Positions 1-8,487 of a DNA stretch of 64,000 bases are shown one piece after another. Source of the DNA: Rhodopirellula baltica SH 1. Lineage in GTDB: Bacteria > Planctomycetota > Planctomycetia > Pirellulales > Pirellulaceae. The position numbers and the translations under genes were made by a program. Location: NCBI RefSeq assembly GCF_000196115.1, contig NC_005027.1, forward strand, positions 5,700,001 through 5,764,000. Direction: 5' to 3'. The stretch's first letter is position 1. Every line of letters starts with the position of its first letter. Below the pieces are notes generated by a model, which ran no database searches, was not told the DNA's origin, and saw nothing but the letters and a program-made list of their open reading frames with translations.

Positions 1-433
1 TGTCAGTCGTTCATTCCAGCTTGCTTTGGGAGTCGTGTTCTACAGTCCGCTGCAATATCTGCATTGGTACGACCAAGCTCATCAGTATCCTGAGAACCGC
101 TATCCTGAACTTGAATTTTGGAAGGAGATGCCGACGACTTGGGATGACTCGAAGGTCGTTCATGGATCCATCGGGAGCTACATGACGGTCGCCAGGCGGA
201 AAGGTGATCGGTGGTTCGTTGGAACGATTGTCAACGAAGCCCGAAGCCTGGACATCGCGCTCAATTTCTTGGGCCCAGGAGAGTTCGACGCCAAGATCTA
301 CGCGGAAGATCCAGACGACAAAAAGCAGGTGGTCATCCAGTCATGCCAGGTCACCTCAGACAGCAAATTGACCGCGACCATGAGCTCTGGAAGCGGATGC
401 GCGATCATGATTTCGCCGATGCTGAACGAGTAA
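1..433 (+). CDS. GH97-family glycoside hydrolase, C-terminal fragment
   Basis: This is the 3' end of a gene cut by the window edge; the frame is open from base 2 to the stop at 431-433. The fragment resembles the end of GH97 alpha-glucosidase/alpha-galactosidase proteins: an end-of-barrel stretch (QLALGVVFYSPLQ), then WYDQ, PELEFWKEMPTTWDDSKVVHG, and the C-terminal beta-sandwich (IGSYMTVARRKGDRWFVGTI). Catalytic residues lie upstream and cannot be judged. GH97 enzymes are usually exported and act on alpha-linked glucans or galactosides. The TTG at base 26 is an internal codon, not a start. The gene converges on the cinA-domain gene, 15 nt away. Confidence 0.8.
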   Translation, partial: VSRSFQLALGVVFYSPLQYLHWYDQAHQYPENRYPELEFWKEMPTTWDDSKVVHGSIGSYMTVARRKGDRWFVGTIVNEARSLDIALNFLGPGEFDAKIYAEDPDDKKQVVIQSCQVTSDSKLTATMSSGSGCAIMISPMLNE

Positions 434-448
434 TGTCCCGTTTGTTGC

Positions 449-982
449 TCATTCGGTCGTCTGGCCAGAAGCGATCAAGCTTTGTTGGATCGCGGTGAGA
501 AGGCCGGCGGTGGCTTCGGTTTGGCGGGCCTGGCGGGTGGAACTGCGAAGGACGACTCGTTGAGTTTCAAGTTCGCGGCCGCGTTGTTGCACGGCGACAA
601 AAATCACTCCGTCCAAAGCTGGTGGCGCGTCGGGGCCAAAGTGTCCAGTGATGGCAGCGGCGATCGTGGCGTCGGGGGTGTTTTGCAAGATCGCTGCGGC
701 CATCTGATTGGTTATCTCCTCACTCTCTGCAGTGAACTGCGCCAGATCGATTGTGGTGATTCCCAGCCAAGCTTGCTTGGTGGTTTCGCGATACGTCACG
801 GCACTGCCGCAAAAAACGTTGGACGCACCAGGGACGCTTCCGATCGCCGCGGCGGCTGCGCCACAGGTGCAGCTTTCGGCCAAGATCAATCGGTGCTGCG
901 ATTGTTTCAACTGCGAAACCAAATCGGTTGCGACCACTCGCGGGTCAGTCGTCTCGTTCGCCGAGGCACCCGTGGTGGTCAT
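449..982 (-). CDS. cinA: CinA C-terminal domain protein (PncC-type NMN amidohydrolase)
   Basis: A 177-aa stand-alone CinA C-terminal domain. This family deamidates nicotinamide mononucleotide to nicotinate mononucleotide in pyridine nucleotide salvage. Visible family motifs are LILAESCTCG near residue 33, GSVPGASNVFCGSAVTY, a LGI segment, SEEITNQMA and AAITGHFGPD. The N-terminal MoCF-like COG1058 domain of full-length CinA is absent, which is normal for the PncC form. The usual AESCTGG is AESCTCG here, a Gly to Cys change at a conserved turn. Its ATG overlaps the cmk stop as ATGA, so it is the last gene of the coupled minus-strand run. Activity is inferred from family only. Confidence 0.85.
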   Translation of the reverse strand: MTTTGASANETTDPRVVATDLVSQLKQSQHRLILAESCTCGAAAAAIGSVPGASNVFCGSAVTYRETTKQAWLGITTIDLAQFTAESEEITNQMAAAILQNTPDATIAAAITGHFGPDAPPALDGVIFVAVQQRGRELETQRVVLRSSTRQARQTEATAGLLTAIQQSLIASGQTTE

Positions 983-1668
983 CTCGTCACGTCACTCGAT
1001 GCAGAGTTTGCCGCCGACGCTTGCACACATTCGCGAACCAAACGCAAAACCTCTTCGCGAACTTCGTCAGGTGACATGCCATCGGTTTGAACCACAATTG
1101 CGTCGCTGGCGGCTCGCAATCGTCCAACCGGACGCATCCGGTCTTCCAGATCGCGTTGATTTTGCGCTGCCAAGATTTCTTCCACCGACATTACCCGGCC
1201 ATTTTCGGCGAGTTGTCGCTGTCGACGTCTGGCGCGCTCTTCTGGCGATGCGGTCAAGAAGATTTTGCAGTGCGCATCGGGGAAGACCTCGGTGCCCTGA
1301 TCGCGGCCTTCCGTCACGATGTCACGACCCGTCGCGATGCGCCGTTGTTGGGCGGTGATTCGTTCGCGAATTCTGGGAGGGTCGGCCAGGTATCGGATGT
1401 GGCTGGTAACCTGCGGCGTTCGGATTTCTTCTGAGATGTCCTGGTTGTCGAGATAGATGCGATCGTCTTGCCAAATCAATTGAGCCGCGTCCGCGAATTC
1501 GACCAGCGACTCTACGTCATCCCATGCAATTCCCTGCTGCATCACACCCCATGTCACGGCGCGGTACATCGCACCCGTGTCCAGGAACTCAAATCCGAGT
1601 TCACTGGCGACGCGCCGTGCGATGCTGCTCTTGCCTGCTCCGGCTGGGCCATCGATGGTGATGATCAT
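979..1668 (-). CDS. cmk: Cytidylate kinase
   Basis: A 229-aa (d)CMP kinase making CDP/dCDP from CMP/dCMP and ATP in the cytoplasm. The P-loop GPAGAGKSSIARRVA sits at residues 7-21, followed by the NMP-binding segment FLDTGAMYRAVTW, then GRDQGTEVFPDA (the GRDIGT-type motif) and the LID-like region SPEERARRRQRQL. Length matches bacterial Cmk (about 225 aa). The start ATG overlaps the stop of the transglutaminase gene as ATGA, and its own stop overlaps the CinA-domain start the same way. The link of cmk to a MoxR/DUF58/TgpA cluster is probably only transcriptional. The family call is secure. Confidence 0.95.
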   Translation of the reverse strand: MIITIDGPAGAGKSSIARRVASELGFEFLDTGAMYRAVTWGVMQQGIAWDDVESLVEFADAAQLIWQDDRIYLDNQDISEEIRTPQVTSHIRYLADPPRIRERITAQQRRIATGRDIVTEGRDQGTEVFPDAHCKIFLTASPEERARRRQRQLAENGRVMSVEEILAAQNQRDLEDRMRPVGRLRAASDAIVVQTDGMSPDEVREEVLRLVRECVQASAANSASSDVTR

Positions 1669-4334
1669 GAGGGGGAACGCTTTGTGATTTGGCGAAGAGA
1701 GTTCAATGCGTCTTCGATGTCAGGGCTCGAAGAGACCGCCGAATTCGATTTGATGGATGCGTCAGACGTTTCGGCATTCGGAGGTGCTTTTGAAGATCCG
1801 CCGCCGGAGTCCTGGCGAGTTGCGTGAGGCATCGCCGACGCTTGGCCATACCGTAATGAGTAAAACGCATCGGTTAAACGACGCATTGGTCCGAGAGCTT
1901 GTGTCCACTCTGGATGGTGATCCGATGTTGCCTGGGTTCGCCCCTCCGAATCGCGAGCGGACGTTGAGCCAGGAGAAGCACTCGCAATCGCGAGTTGCCG
2001 AGTGAGTTCTTCGGGCGTTTGGCCGGGACGTCTTTCGATGCCCAGGTTCGAAAGCAGGTCAAGTGCTTCGGCATAAAAAGGGATCGATGGGCGCGGCGCT
2101 TTTTGCTGACCATTCTTGCCAAGCTTGCTGCGTAGCCAACGCGGAAAACGGATCTTCAGTCCAATCAATGCCAAAATACTGAGCACGATGGCGATGACCG
2201 CACCCTGCCAGGAAAACAGCCTGCCTCCTCCGATGCCTTCCACGTCACCGGAGTTGATCCGCATGGCGAAATCGCGAGTTCGGTCGATCCACGATCGATA
2301 AGAGGCGGTCATGGGGGCCAACCCCGGTGTCGACATCAGGGCCGTTTGCTGTCGTTTCGAATCCATCTCGATGACATAGTCGTCCCACAGATCGCGTGCC
2401 AGATCGAGCATTTGGTTGCTACCGACTTCCGCCCCATCGATTCCGCCTCCACCCGGGGTCGGATCCAGTCGCAGCCAATAGAAATCGGACCGAGGTTGTC
2501 CGTACACCGATGTCCCAACCGGAATGTCCTCGCGAGGGATCAATGCCTCGACCCAAACGTGAGCATGGTTTTGCCGGACGATGAAGTACTGTCCCAGTTC
2601 ACTGAATTCGTCGGTGTGATAACCAACGACCAGTCGTGCAGGAATGTTCTGGCTTCGCAGCATCATGACCAATGCCGAAGCAAAGTATTGGCAATGCCCT
2701 CGTCGATCGGTCGAAAGAAACTGATCGATTGGATCGACACCAACCGTGGTCGAAGGATTGGGTTGCAGCGAGTATCTGAAATCACTGCTGTAGGCCAAGT
2801 GTCTTTCCAACGCGTCAGCGATGCCGGCGGTTGTCCGTTTGTTCGGCGGTAAATTGTCAACGATGGAGTTCGCCAGAATCTCAGCGTTAGGAATCAGGAC
2901 TTGCGGGTATTCCAGCAACTGGTCCATGTAGTTCAGGTCGTTAGCGGTGAGGTCCGACGACGTTTCATCGGATCGAATGGACCTTTCCAACATAGGTGTC
3001 TTGTAGGCCATCCATCGGCTTTGAGCACCGTTGCGAAACGCGTGAGTTCCGAAGTGATATTTCACCGGCGGGTACCAAGGCACACCCAGTGCACCGGCCG
3101 AGTTTGAACCGCCGGATGAGCTGCGGCGGGTGAACGTCCATTTGCCGCTGAGTTCCACCAGGTCATCACTGCCGGGTGACCAGTGATAAGGTGCAATCGC
3201 GAAGAGGTTTTCCGTGCTCATCGATTCGCACGCGATGCGAACGTTGACACGATCGTAAAAGTTTGTGTCGCTAGATCGATCAGGAACAAACTCGGGAGGC
3301 AGCGGGCTGGGTGGCGAGGTGGAAACCGAAGTTGCACGCCAAGTTGTTGCAGCCTCGACCAAGTATTGTTCCAGCACCGCGCCGCGAAGATACAAATCGT
3401 TGATGGCCGGGTAAGGTTTTTTGGTTTGCCGATCGACCAAATCGACTCGCAGAGCACGCTGGCTGCTCTTTTGCATCTCCTGAATCGTGCCGAAGCGAAG
3501 TTCTTCGCTGAATCCGGTCATCGCGACACCTTGCGAGCTCCCCCGGGAAGCATCCACGCGTCGCGGCAGGCCGAAGAAGAACAACGCGGAGAACAGCAAC
3601 ACCGCAGGGAACAGGATCACCGCGACCATCCACGGCAAGTTCACTCCCGCTCGCGCAAGTGAATCCACCGCGGCGGAATTGTTCCACTGAATGTTCGAAT
3701 CATCGGGCTGGGCGGTCGAAGCCGATGGACGTGCCGCGAGGGTCGCGTTTTGGTCCGGTGATTGAGATTGTTCGACCACGTTGTCCGCAGCCAACAAAGC
3801 GATCGCCATGCCACCGCAGATCGACAGCGGGATGAAGAAAATTGCGTAGGCGAATGCATCATTGAACACCGCGGCGACCACGCAGTTGAGCAATGCGAAA
3901 ATCATCAGTTGCTCAAACAGTCGAGACGTCTTTTCTTGCAGCATCAAAATTGATTGCGCGATGATCAGCAGTTCCGCAACGGCGCTCATTTTGTTGCCGA
4001 CTTGCATGTCGTTCTGCATGAAGCCGGAGACGCAATAAATTGCAGCGATCGCCATGGCGGCGTACGCGATCACGGCGGGCAACGCGAATAGCTTCATCCA
4101 GTCGACAAACAGAAACCCGACGATGCTGAAGAAGATAACGATGATCGGCAAAGATTGAGTTTGTCCGCTGCTGCCGATGACCAATCCCGACAGCATCGTT
4201 ACCAACGCAAAGGCAAGCTTGGTGCGCAGCCGCAGTGGCGAGTCCGGAATGGACTCGGTGATCGCCTGCAATTCGCGCAGGTTGAGTGCGTCGGTGCGAC
4301 TCATTTCGTCGTCGGTGATCGAAGCGTCACTCAT
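1665..4334 (-). CDS. TgpA-like membrane transglutaminase (DUF3488 / transglutaminase / DUF4129)
   Basis: An 889-aa membrane protein. The N-terminal third has several hydrophobic segments (about residues 30-180 and one near 225) typical of DUF3488. A periplasmic transglutaminase-core domain follows, with the triad visible: Cys about 548 in RRGHCQYFASA, His about 592 in HVWVEA, Asp about 624 in LRLDPTPG. One more membrane helix near residue 705 precedes a DUF4129-like tail. I chose the ATG at 4334 because it overlaps the DUF58 stop as ATGAGTGA and removes a 14-residue extension that would lie inside DUF58. TgpA proteins are commonly encoded with MoxR and DUF58, as here; their substrate is generally unknown. 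Confidence 0.9.
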   Translation of the reverse strand: MSDASITDDEMSRTDALNLRELQAITESIPDSPLRLRTKLAFALVTMLSGLVIGSSGQTQSLPIIVIFFSIVGFLFVDWMKLFALPAVIAYAAMAIAAIYCVSGFMQNDMQVGNKMSAVAELLIIAQSILMLQEKTSRLFEQLMIFALLNCVVAAVFNDAFAYAIFFIPLSICGGMAIALLAADNVVEQSQSPDQNATLAARPSASTAQPDDSNIQWNNSAAVDSLARAGVNLPWMVAVILFPAVLLFSALFFFGLPRRVDASRGSSQGVAMTGFSEELRFGTIQEMQKSSQRALRVDLVDRQTKKPYPAINDLYLRGAVLEQYLVEAATTWRATSVSTSPPSPLPPEFVPDRSSDTNFYDRVNVRIACESMSTENLFAIAPYHWSPGSDDLVELSGKWTFTRRSSSGGSNSAGALGVPWYPPVKYHFGTHAFRNGAQSRWMAYKTPMLERSIRSDETSSDLTANDLNYMDQLLEYPQVLIPNAEILANSIVDNLPPNKRTTAGIADALERHLAYSSDFRYSLQPNPSTTVGVDPIDQFLSTDRRGHCQYFASALVMMLRSQNIPARLVVGYHTDEFSELGQYFIVRQNHAHVWVEALIPREDIPVGTSVYGQPRSDFYWLRLDPTPGGGGIDGAEVGSNQMLDLARDLWDDYVIEMDSKRQQTALMSTPGLAPMTASYRSWIDRTRDFAMRINSGDVEGIGGGRLFSWQGAVIAIVLSILALIGLKIRFPRWLRSKLGKNGQQKAPRPSIPFYAEALDLLSNLGIERRPGQTPEELTRQLAIASASPGSTSARDSEGRTQATSDHHPEWTQALGPMRRLTDAFYSLRYGQASAMPHATRQDSGGGSSKAPPNAETSDASIKSNSAVSSSPDIEDALNSLRQITKRSPS

Positions 4335-5595
4335 GAAGTGCCTCATCGGATGATTTTGATGACGAACCTTCGGCAATCCAATTCGCGGCGTCTCGGCCGG
4401 ACAAATTGACCCAGTTCAGGCGTCCTCTTTGCTGCCATTGTCGCAGGAGTGAGGATTGGTTGTCATCCGAAGCCAAGACTTGGGCCAGCGGTCTGGGACT
4501 GAGCACAACCAGATCGGGCAAATGCTTGACCGCTTTGGCGACTTGTTCGAGCGATTGATCCAAGTCAGGCGTGGCGGTGGTTTGAACGCGGGCGAGTATT
4601 TGCAACATCCGTCGCAATGCTTCGCGGGACAAACCGCCACCACAGGTTTCGTTTTGTTGGCCGGCGACGCTCAGCATGATTTGGCTGCCCGAACCGCCAA
4701 ACAATTGAACCACCAACGATGCGGCGAGGCTGATCGCCGTTTCGACGTTTTGGTGAGCGGGATCGTTCTCAGCCGCGGAAGCTGGGCAATAGGAGTCCAC
4801 CAGAAAACAGATGTCCAAACGTCGTTGTTGTTCGAATTGACGCACCACCAGGTCACCGATTCTCGCTGTGGTTCGCCAGTGGATGTGCCGTCGGCTGTCA
4901 CCCCGGCGGTATTCGCGAAGGCCGAAGAAAACTTCGTCCGCGTGGCCCTGTCGGTGGGCCGATGATGAAACGTTGCCGACTTTGGTGGGAAGCCGTTGCC
5001 GCCAAGACCGAGGCAAATTCAACAAACGCGGGTAAACGTCCACAAACTCTTCTTCGTCGGTCGATTCTCGCCATGCGGTCGACAGAGCGAAGGGGGCGGT
5101 TGTGGAGACTCGCCAACGTCCCAATCGGTATCGACCGCGTCGTTCAAAGGTGAGGTCGAGGTAGGCACTGGTGGCCTGATTAGGAAGCAGCAGTCCAACG
5201 CCGGTGTGGATCGTGCGGGATTCAATTGCCGCCGTTGCGACGTTGTCGGTTGACTCGATGGCTTGAGTGTCCGCGCCCGTTCGCATGATTTGATCGCTAA
5301 GGCAGACCAACCAAAGCGGCATCAATCGATGCTGGTTGCTGACTTGATAGCGAACTCGGGCGGGTTTGCCGGCAAACACTTCGCTGGGAACTCGTCGGTC
5401 GACTCGAACGGATTCGATGGTTGATCGACTGACTCGCCACTGCGCCAATAACACCGCCAATGTCATTGCGGCGACAACGATCAGCAGGTTCAATCCGTTG
5501 AGCGACCCGCCAAGAAGCCCGAACATACCGATCAGCATGAATTGCCAACCGAGTCGCGTCAGGCGATTGCGAGTGTTGCGTCGCTGGAGGACCAT
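4327..5595 (-). CDS. DUF58 domain protein (MoxR partner)
   Basis: A 422-aa protein with two N-terminal hydrophobic segments (about residues 15-50) and then a soluble region with the DUF58 signature YRRGDSRRHIHWRTTARIG at about residues 230-248, followed by VRQFEQQ. C-terminal to it is a VWA-like fold (DICFLVDSYCP). DUF58 proteins pair with MoxR AAA ATPases in chaperone-like assembly modules. The gene begins 6 nt after the MoxR stop and overlaps the TgpA start by 8 nt, so the three are very likely co-translated. The metal-site quality of the VWA domain is not clear by eye. The exact role is unknown. Confidence 0.88.
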   Translation of the reverse strand: MVLQRRNTRNRLTRLGWQFMLIGMFGLLGGSLNGLNLLIVVAAMTLAVLLAQWRVSRSTIESVRVDRRVPSEVFAGKPARVRYQVSNQHRLMPLWLVCLSDQIMRTGADTQAIESTDNVATAAIESRTIHTGVGLLLPNQATSAYLDLTFERRGRYRLGRWRVSTTAPFALSTAWRESTDEEEFVDVYPRLLNLPRSWRQRLPTKVGNVSSSAHRQGHADEVFFGLREYRRGDSRRHIHWRTTARIGDLVVRQFEQQRRLDICFLVDSYCPASAAENDPAHQNVETAISLAASLVVQLFGGSGSQIMLSVAGQQNETCGGGLSREALRRMLQILARVQTTATPDLDQSLEQVAKAVKHLPDLVVLSPRPLAQVLASDDNQSSLLRQWQQRGRLNWVNLSGRDAANWIAEGSSSKSSDEALHE

Positions 5596-5601
5596 CGTGG
5601 T

Positions 5602-6546
5602 TTAAACCGGCACGGGAATGGGTTCGATCAAATCTGCCAACTGCTGTTCGACAACGGCACGGTTGCCACCTTGGAAGATGCCTTCGGCCAAAACTCGGTG
5701 GGCCAGCGAAGGAACCGCCATTTGTTTGATGTCGTCAGGCGTGACATAGTCGCGACCTCGACGAATCGCCATCGCCTGGCAACCTCGGTGGAAGCTGAGC
5801 AAACCGCGTGTACTGACGCCAACCTGAAATGCATCGTGATGGCGTGTTGCTTCCACGATGTCCAACAAATAATCCACCAACGATTCGTCCATGCGGACTT
5901 CTCCGACGTTTTCTTGAGCAGCAGAAACTTCCGCTGCGCCAACGATCGACTGAAGGTCGTCGACCGGTTCGCCTGATTTGTGCGTTGTCAAAATGTCGCG
6001 TTCAACGTTTCGCGACGGATAACCAATCGATGTTCGCAGTAGAAAACGGTCCAGTTGACTCTCGGGCAACGCATAGGTGCCTTCGTATTCAAAAGGGTTT
6101 TGCGTGGCCACCACCATGAATGGTTTCGGCAATTCGTGAGTCACGCCATCGACGGTGACTTGCCCTTCACTCATCGCTTCGAGCAACGCCGATTGGGTTC
6201 GTGGCGGGGCGCGGTTGATCTCGTCTGCCAAGACGATGTTCGCGAAGATTGGTCCCGGTGCGAATTCAAATTGGCTGGTGTCGGTCCGATAGATCATGCT
6301 GCCGGTGATGTCACTGGGCAGCAAGTCAGGTGTGAATTGGAGCCGCGTGAATTTGGCATCCAGGCTTCGCGCGAGCGCTTTGGCGGTCAACGTCTTGCCG
6401 ACACCGGGAACGTCTTCCAGCAAAACGTGTTCGCCGGCCAGCAACGCAACGACCAACAAATCCACCAGTTCGTCTTTGCCCAAAACGACTTTTGCCAAAT
6501 TATCGCAGAGGTTTTGACATAAGTCGGACGCGGCCCGAAATGACAT
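5602..6546 (-). CDS. MoxR-family AAA+ ATPase
   Basis: A 314-aa cytoplasmic AAA+ ATPase of the MoxR group. Walker A is LLEDVPGVGKTLTAKALA (about residues 37-54) and Walker B is IVLADEINRAPPRTQSALLEAM (about 105-126); the sensor-1 segment is VVATQNPFEYEGTYALPESQLDRF. The C-terminal lid has VSTRGLLSFHRGCQAMA. Length is typical (about 310-330 aa). It heads the minus-strand operon MoxR-DUF58-TgpA-cmk-cinA. MoxR proteins act as chaperones that mature partner complexes; the partners here are inferred from the adjacent DUF58 and transglutaminase genes. Confidence 0.93.
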   Translation of the reverse strand: MSFRAASDLCQNLCDNLAKVVLGKDELVDLLVVALLAGEHVLLEDVPGVGKTLTAKALARSLDAKFTRLQFTPDLLPSDITGSMIYRTDTSQFEFAPGPIFANIVLADEINRAPPRTQSALLEAMSEGQVTVDGVTHELPKPFMVVATQNPFEYEGTYALPESQLDRFLLRTSIGYPSRNVERDILTTHKSGEPVDDLQSIVGAAEVSAAQENVGEVRMDESLVDYLLDIVEATRHHDAFQVGVSTRGLLSFHRGCQAMAIRRGRDYVTPDDIKQMAVPSLAHRVLAEGIFQGGNRAVVEQQLADLIEPIPVPV

Positions 6547-6923
6547 ATGGTCGACCGTGAATTGTGAGCGAAGGAAGAAGGAGCGAAGAACTCGTCTGAG
6601 GAGAACTGTATGCTAGTGGCTCTGGGAAAGCTTTTCTATCGGCCTGATCTTCAGGGGCCGAGCATGTCCACCTTGTTCGTCATCTCGGGTGAACATCGCG
6701 TTTTTGATTCTTTTAGGCGTATTGTCAGCGGTGATCGAAGTTGCGCGAGTGTCATGTTGAGCACGCGGACTTGTGCCCAAAACGAGAAACTTGAAGGGGA
6801 GACTCTTTCGCCTTGATCAGGTGAAATGTCGTGTGGGTGAGAAGCAAGCTCGATGGAGTGGAGACTCTGGAGCAGTCTCATCGCGAGTCAGCCCGTACGA
6901 GTCCATTCAATGGTGACCATCTG
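6547..6923. other. Divergent intergenic region between moxR and dprA
   Basis: About 377 bases between two divergently transcribed genes, so it should carry promoters for both. I could not pick a promoter with confidence. A 68-codon ORF at 6610-6816 has no recognisable domain and no good ribosome binding site, so I treat the stretch as non-coding. Confidence 0.5.
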
Positions 6924-8198
6924 ATGAACGACGGTCGATCGATTCCCGATTGCGATGTTTCCGAAATTGAAAACGTTTCGGGATCCGAGGCAAATGCCAG
7001 TTCGAATCCAGCCGGTCCGGATGTCCCCCATCAAGAACTGGATGCGAAGGACGATTTTGCCCCAGAGGAGGTGAACTCACCGGCCGACGATTCGACTCGC
7101 GACTTGGTTCAGTTGTGCTTGCTTCCTGGGCTGGGGCCACGGACGTTGACGTCTTTGATGGAAGCGTTTGGCTCGGCGCGTGCGATATTGAATGCGGATA
7201 AGAATTCGTTGGCGTCGGTTCACGGTGTGGGGCCAAAGTTGGCGCACGTGATCGATACGGCGAGCGATCACGTTGATATCGAGGACGTGTTCGCGTGGTG
7301 CGCCGCCATGGATGTCAACATTCTCAGGCGGGGTCAGGCGTCTTATCCGGCGGCGATGGAAGAACTCGATGACGCTCCACCGCTGATGTTTTGTCGTGGC
7401 TCGATTTTGCCTCGCGACACGATTTCGGTTGCGATTGTTGGAACTCGGCATGCGACAGCGTATGGATTGCAGCAAACTCGTCGCATCGCGATGGATTTGG
7501 CCCGGGCCGGTGTGACGATCGTTAGCGGGTTGGCTCGAGGTGTCGACACGGCGGCTCATCGGGCGGCACTGGAGGCCGAGGGTCGAACGATCGCTGTCCT
7601 CGGTGGCGGGCTGGGGAAAATTTATCCGGCCGAGAATTCACCTCTGGCAGACAAAATTTCCGAGCATGGGGCCGTCATCAGCGAGTACGCACCGATGGCC
7701 CAACCCCGTGGCGGAATGTTTCCGCAACGCAATCGAATCATCGCGGCTTTGGGGCAAGCCACCCTGGTCATCGAGGCTCCCATGCGAAGCGGATCGCTGA
7801 TCACGGCTCGCCTGGCGTCCGAGCTGGGGCATTCGGTTGGTGCCTTGCCTGGCCAAGTGAATAGTCGGGCGTCGCAGGGGTGTCATCATCTGATTCGGGA
7901 CGGTGCGACGTTGGTTCAGCACGCCGATGATGTGTTGGAATTGCTGGGGCCTTTGAGCGGAAACGTCTCTCTGGCAACGGCGGTTGAGGGTGGTGACGTT
8001 GTTCGGGACGGTCGCGAAATGACGCTCAATGACGTCGAGCGGCAGGTGCTCGCTGCGGTGGGGACATCTGGCACGGCAATCGACGAAGTGACGCTCAGCA
8101 GTGGGCTTCCCGCATCCCGCGTCAACGCGATTGTCAGTATTTTGGAGATGAAACGGTTTGTTCGCCGCTTAAGCGGTCAGTATGTGTCGCGGATCTGA
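6924..8198 (+). CDS. dprA: DNA-processing protein DprA
   Basis: A 424-aa DprA/Smf, which loads RecA onto incoming single-stranded DNA during natural transformation. In order: an N-terminal HhH/SAM-like region (LCLLPGLGPRTLTSLMEAFG and VHGVGPKLAHVI), the Rossmann core with VAIVGTRHATAYG, VSGLARGVDTAAHRAAL, TIAVLGGGL, FPQRNRIIAALG and SGSLITARLASELG, and a C-terminal winged helix (GTAIDEVTLSSGLPASRVNAIVSILEMKR). The ATG at 6924 is chosen over a GTG at 6831 because the upstream 31 residues look non-homologous; even so the first 45 residues are a low-complexity acidic leader. No topA is adjacent, unlike the common smf-topA arrangement. Confidence 0.93.
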   Translation: MNDGRSIPDCDVSEIENVSGSEANASSNPAGPDVPHQELDAKDDFAPEEVNSPADDSTRDLVQLCLLPGLGPRTLTSLMEAFGSARAILNADKNSLASVHGVGPKLAHVIDTASDHVDIEDVFAWCAAMDVNILRRGQASYPAAMEELDDAPPLMFCRGSILPRDTISVAIVGTRHATAYGLQQTRRIAMDLARAGVTIVSGLARGVDTAAHRAALEAEGRTIAVLGGGLGKIYPAENSPLADKISEHGAVISEYAPMAQPRGGMFPQRNRIIAALGQATLVIEAPMRSGSLITARLASELGHSVGALPGQVNSRASQGCHHLIRDGATLVQHADDVLELLGPLSGNVSLATAVEGGDVVRDGREMTLNDVERQVLAAVGTSGTAIDEVTLSSGLPASRVNAIVSILEMKRFVRRLSGQYVSRI

Positions 8199-8487
8199 GA
8201 AGGTTGACAGTTCGGGCCTGCAGCGCTATTCTCCCGCCTTGGTTCCAAGCCCCCGTTCGTGGCTGTTCACCGAAGGTCCTCGCGACGCTGACTTGGCGGC
8301 GGTGTTTCATTTCGCCCCAATGTGGCTTCATCTGCGATGGTGAACGACACTTACGATTCAATCTCAACCGTTTCTTTCGATTCGATCGCCGCAATGTTTT
8401 GACCGATGGCTAGGTCACTCGTGAGAGAGATTTTGCCACGCGCGCATTCGAATCGTCCCACGATGCTAGCAAAGCGACCGACATCCG
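8199..8487. other. Intergenic region upstream of the Tex-like gene
   Basis: About 289 bases between dprA and the Tex-like gene, both on the plus strand. I see no ORF worth calling, no clear terminator hairpin and no repeat. It presumably holds the promoter and leader of the downstream gene. Confidence 0.4.

Noticed and set aside
6610-6816. 68-codon ORF between moxR and dprA
   Set aside because: No domain, no ribosome binding site, and the stretch is needed for divergent promoters.
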